DNA of 64,000 bases from Leptospira perdikensis (GTDB lineage: Bacteria > Spirochaetota > Leptospiria > Leptospirales > Leptospiraceae): assembly GCF_004769575.1 (NCBI RefSeq), contig NZ_RQGA01000003.1, forward strand, positions 806,001 through 870,000, read 5' to 3'. Shown piece by piece: positions 63,849-64,000 of this stretch. A model generated the notes under the pieces. The model was not told the DNA's origin. It saw only the letters and a list, made by a program, of their open reading frames with translations, and made no database searches. Position 1 is the stretch's first letter. Each line of letters opens with the position of its first letter. The position numbers and the translations under genes are program-made.

Positions 63849-64000
63849 ATGGTAACGAAGCATTTTAACGATAGTTTTGAGCGGATTTCCGAAGAAAAGA
63901 GGAACCGAATTTTAACCATAGCCATTTCTGAATTTGCCAATCGTGGATTCACGAGTGCCAATACCAATACGATTGCACAAAAAGCGGGAATCAGTGTTGG
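63849..64000 (+). CDS. TetR-family transcriptional regulator (partial)
   Basis: The frame from ATG 63849 is open to the window end. The visible 50 residues are a TetR N-terminal helix-turn-helix: RNRILTIAISEFANRGFTSANTNTIAQKAGISVG. The ligand-binding part is beyond the window. It is divergent from the aminotransferase gene across the palindromic operator, so autoregulation and control of that gene are expected. Confidence 0.85.
   Translation, partial: MVTKHFNDSFERISEEKRNRILTIAISEFANRGFTSANTNTIAQKAGISV

Overview
The window looks like chromosome of a spirochaete, most likely a free-living (saprophytic) Leptospira. This is an inference from low GC content, a flagellar FliF, many relaxed-lipobox lipoproteins, a NADase-type glycan-binding domain protein, frequent TTG/GTG starts and several conserved leptospiral-type genes of unknown function. 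No rRNA, tRNA, insertion sequence, prophage or CRISPR array is visible. Genes are densely packed, with many 4-bp ATGA/GTGA overlaps and convergent tail overlaps.

Layout. 1-3.0 kb: end of an unidentified gene, dprA, a Ca/cation antiporter and a secreted unknown. 3.1-9.0 kb (minus): an operon of avtA, a 773-residue membrane protein of unknown function and an Orn/Lys/Arg decarboxylase. 9.1-11.4 kb (plus): a DegT-family protein that has lost its catalytic lysine, followed in the same reading frame, after a single TGA, by an ATP-grasp-like protein. 11.4-19.4 kb: glycan-binding protein, CutA, GST, two tandem M23 peptidases, a possible small RNA or leader, DUF2237, a zinc phospholipase/P1-nuclease-like protein, an SH3 protein and a membrane protein. 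19.4-20.4 kb: an HD-domain gene flanked by two copies of a 133-bp repeat. 20.5-22.9 kb: thiolase and ilvC, then a GC-rich palindromic element. 23.2-24.7 kb: three small exported proteins. 24.7-28.4 kb: RsbU-type phosphatase and the ABC-F ATPase Uup.

28.5-31.8 kb is the most striking locus: a family 2A encapsulin shell gene, a SufS-type cysteine desulfurase with a long disordered N-terminal extension (the expected cargo-loading domain), and a convergent serine acetyltransferase. Together they look like a sulfur-handling protein nanocompartment with its cysteine supply.

32-43 kb: a large hybrid histidine kinase, a secreted repeat protein, a CorC/HlyC protein, coenzyme A genes coaC and coaB as two separate overlapping genes, DUF486, a sirtuin and bioF. 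43.3-46.5 kb (minus): ccmE-ccmF-ccmH, with a cysteine-type (CxxxY) CcmE. 46.6-52.9 kb: DUF218 protein, small unknown, metallo-hydrolase lipoprotein, Na+/H+ antiporter, and a DUF368 (PopT-like) plus MraY/WecA-like pair that both act on undecaprenyl phosphate. 52.9-56.5 kb: dapA-dapB-cdaA-cdaR, joining peptidoglycan precursor and c-di-AMP synthesis. 56.6-64 kb: an Asp-nucleophile hydrolase, a membrane adenylate cyclase, fliF, a MazF remnant, and a class III aminotransferase divergent from a TetR regulator across a perfect 38-bp palindromic operator.
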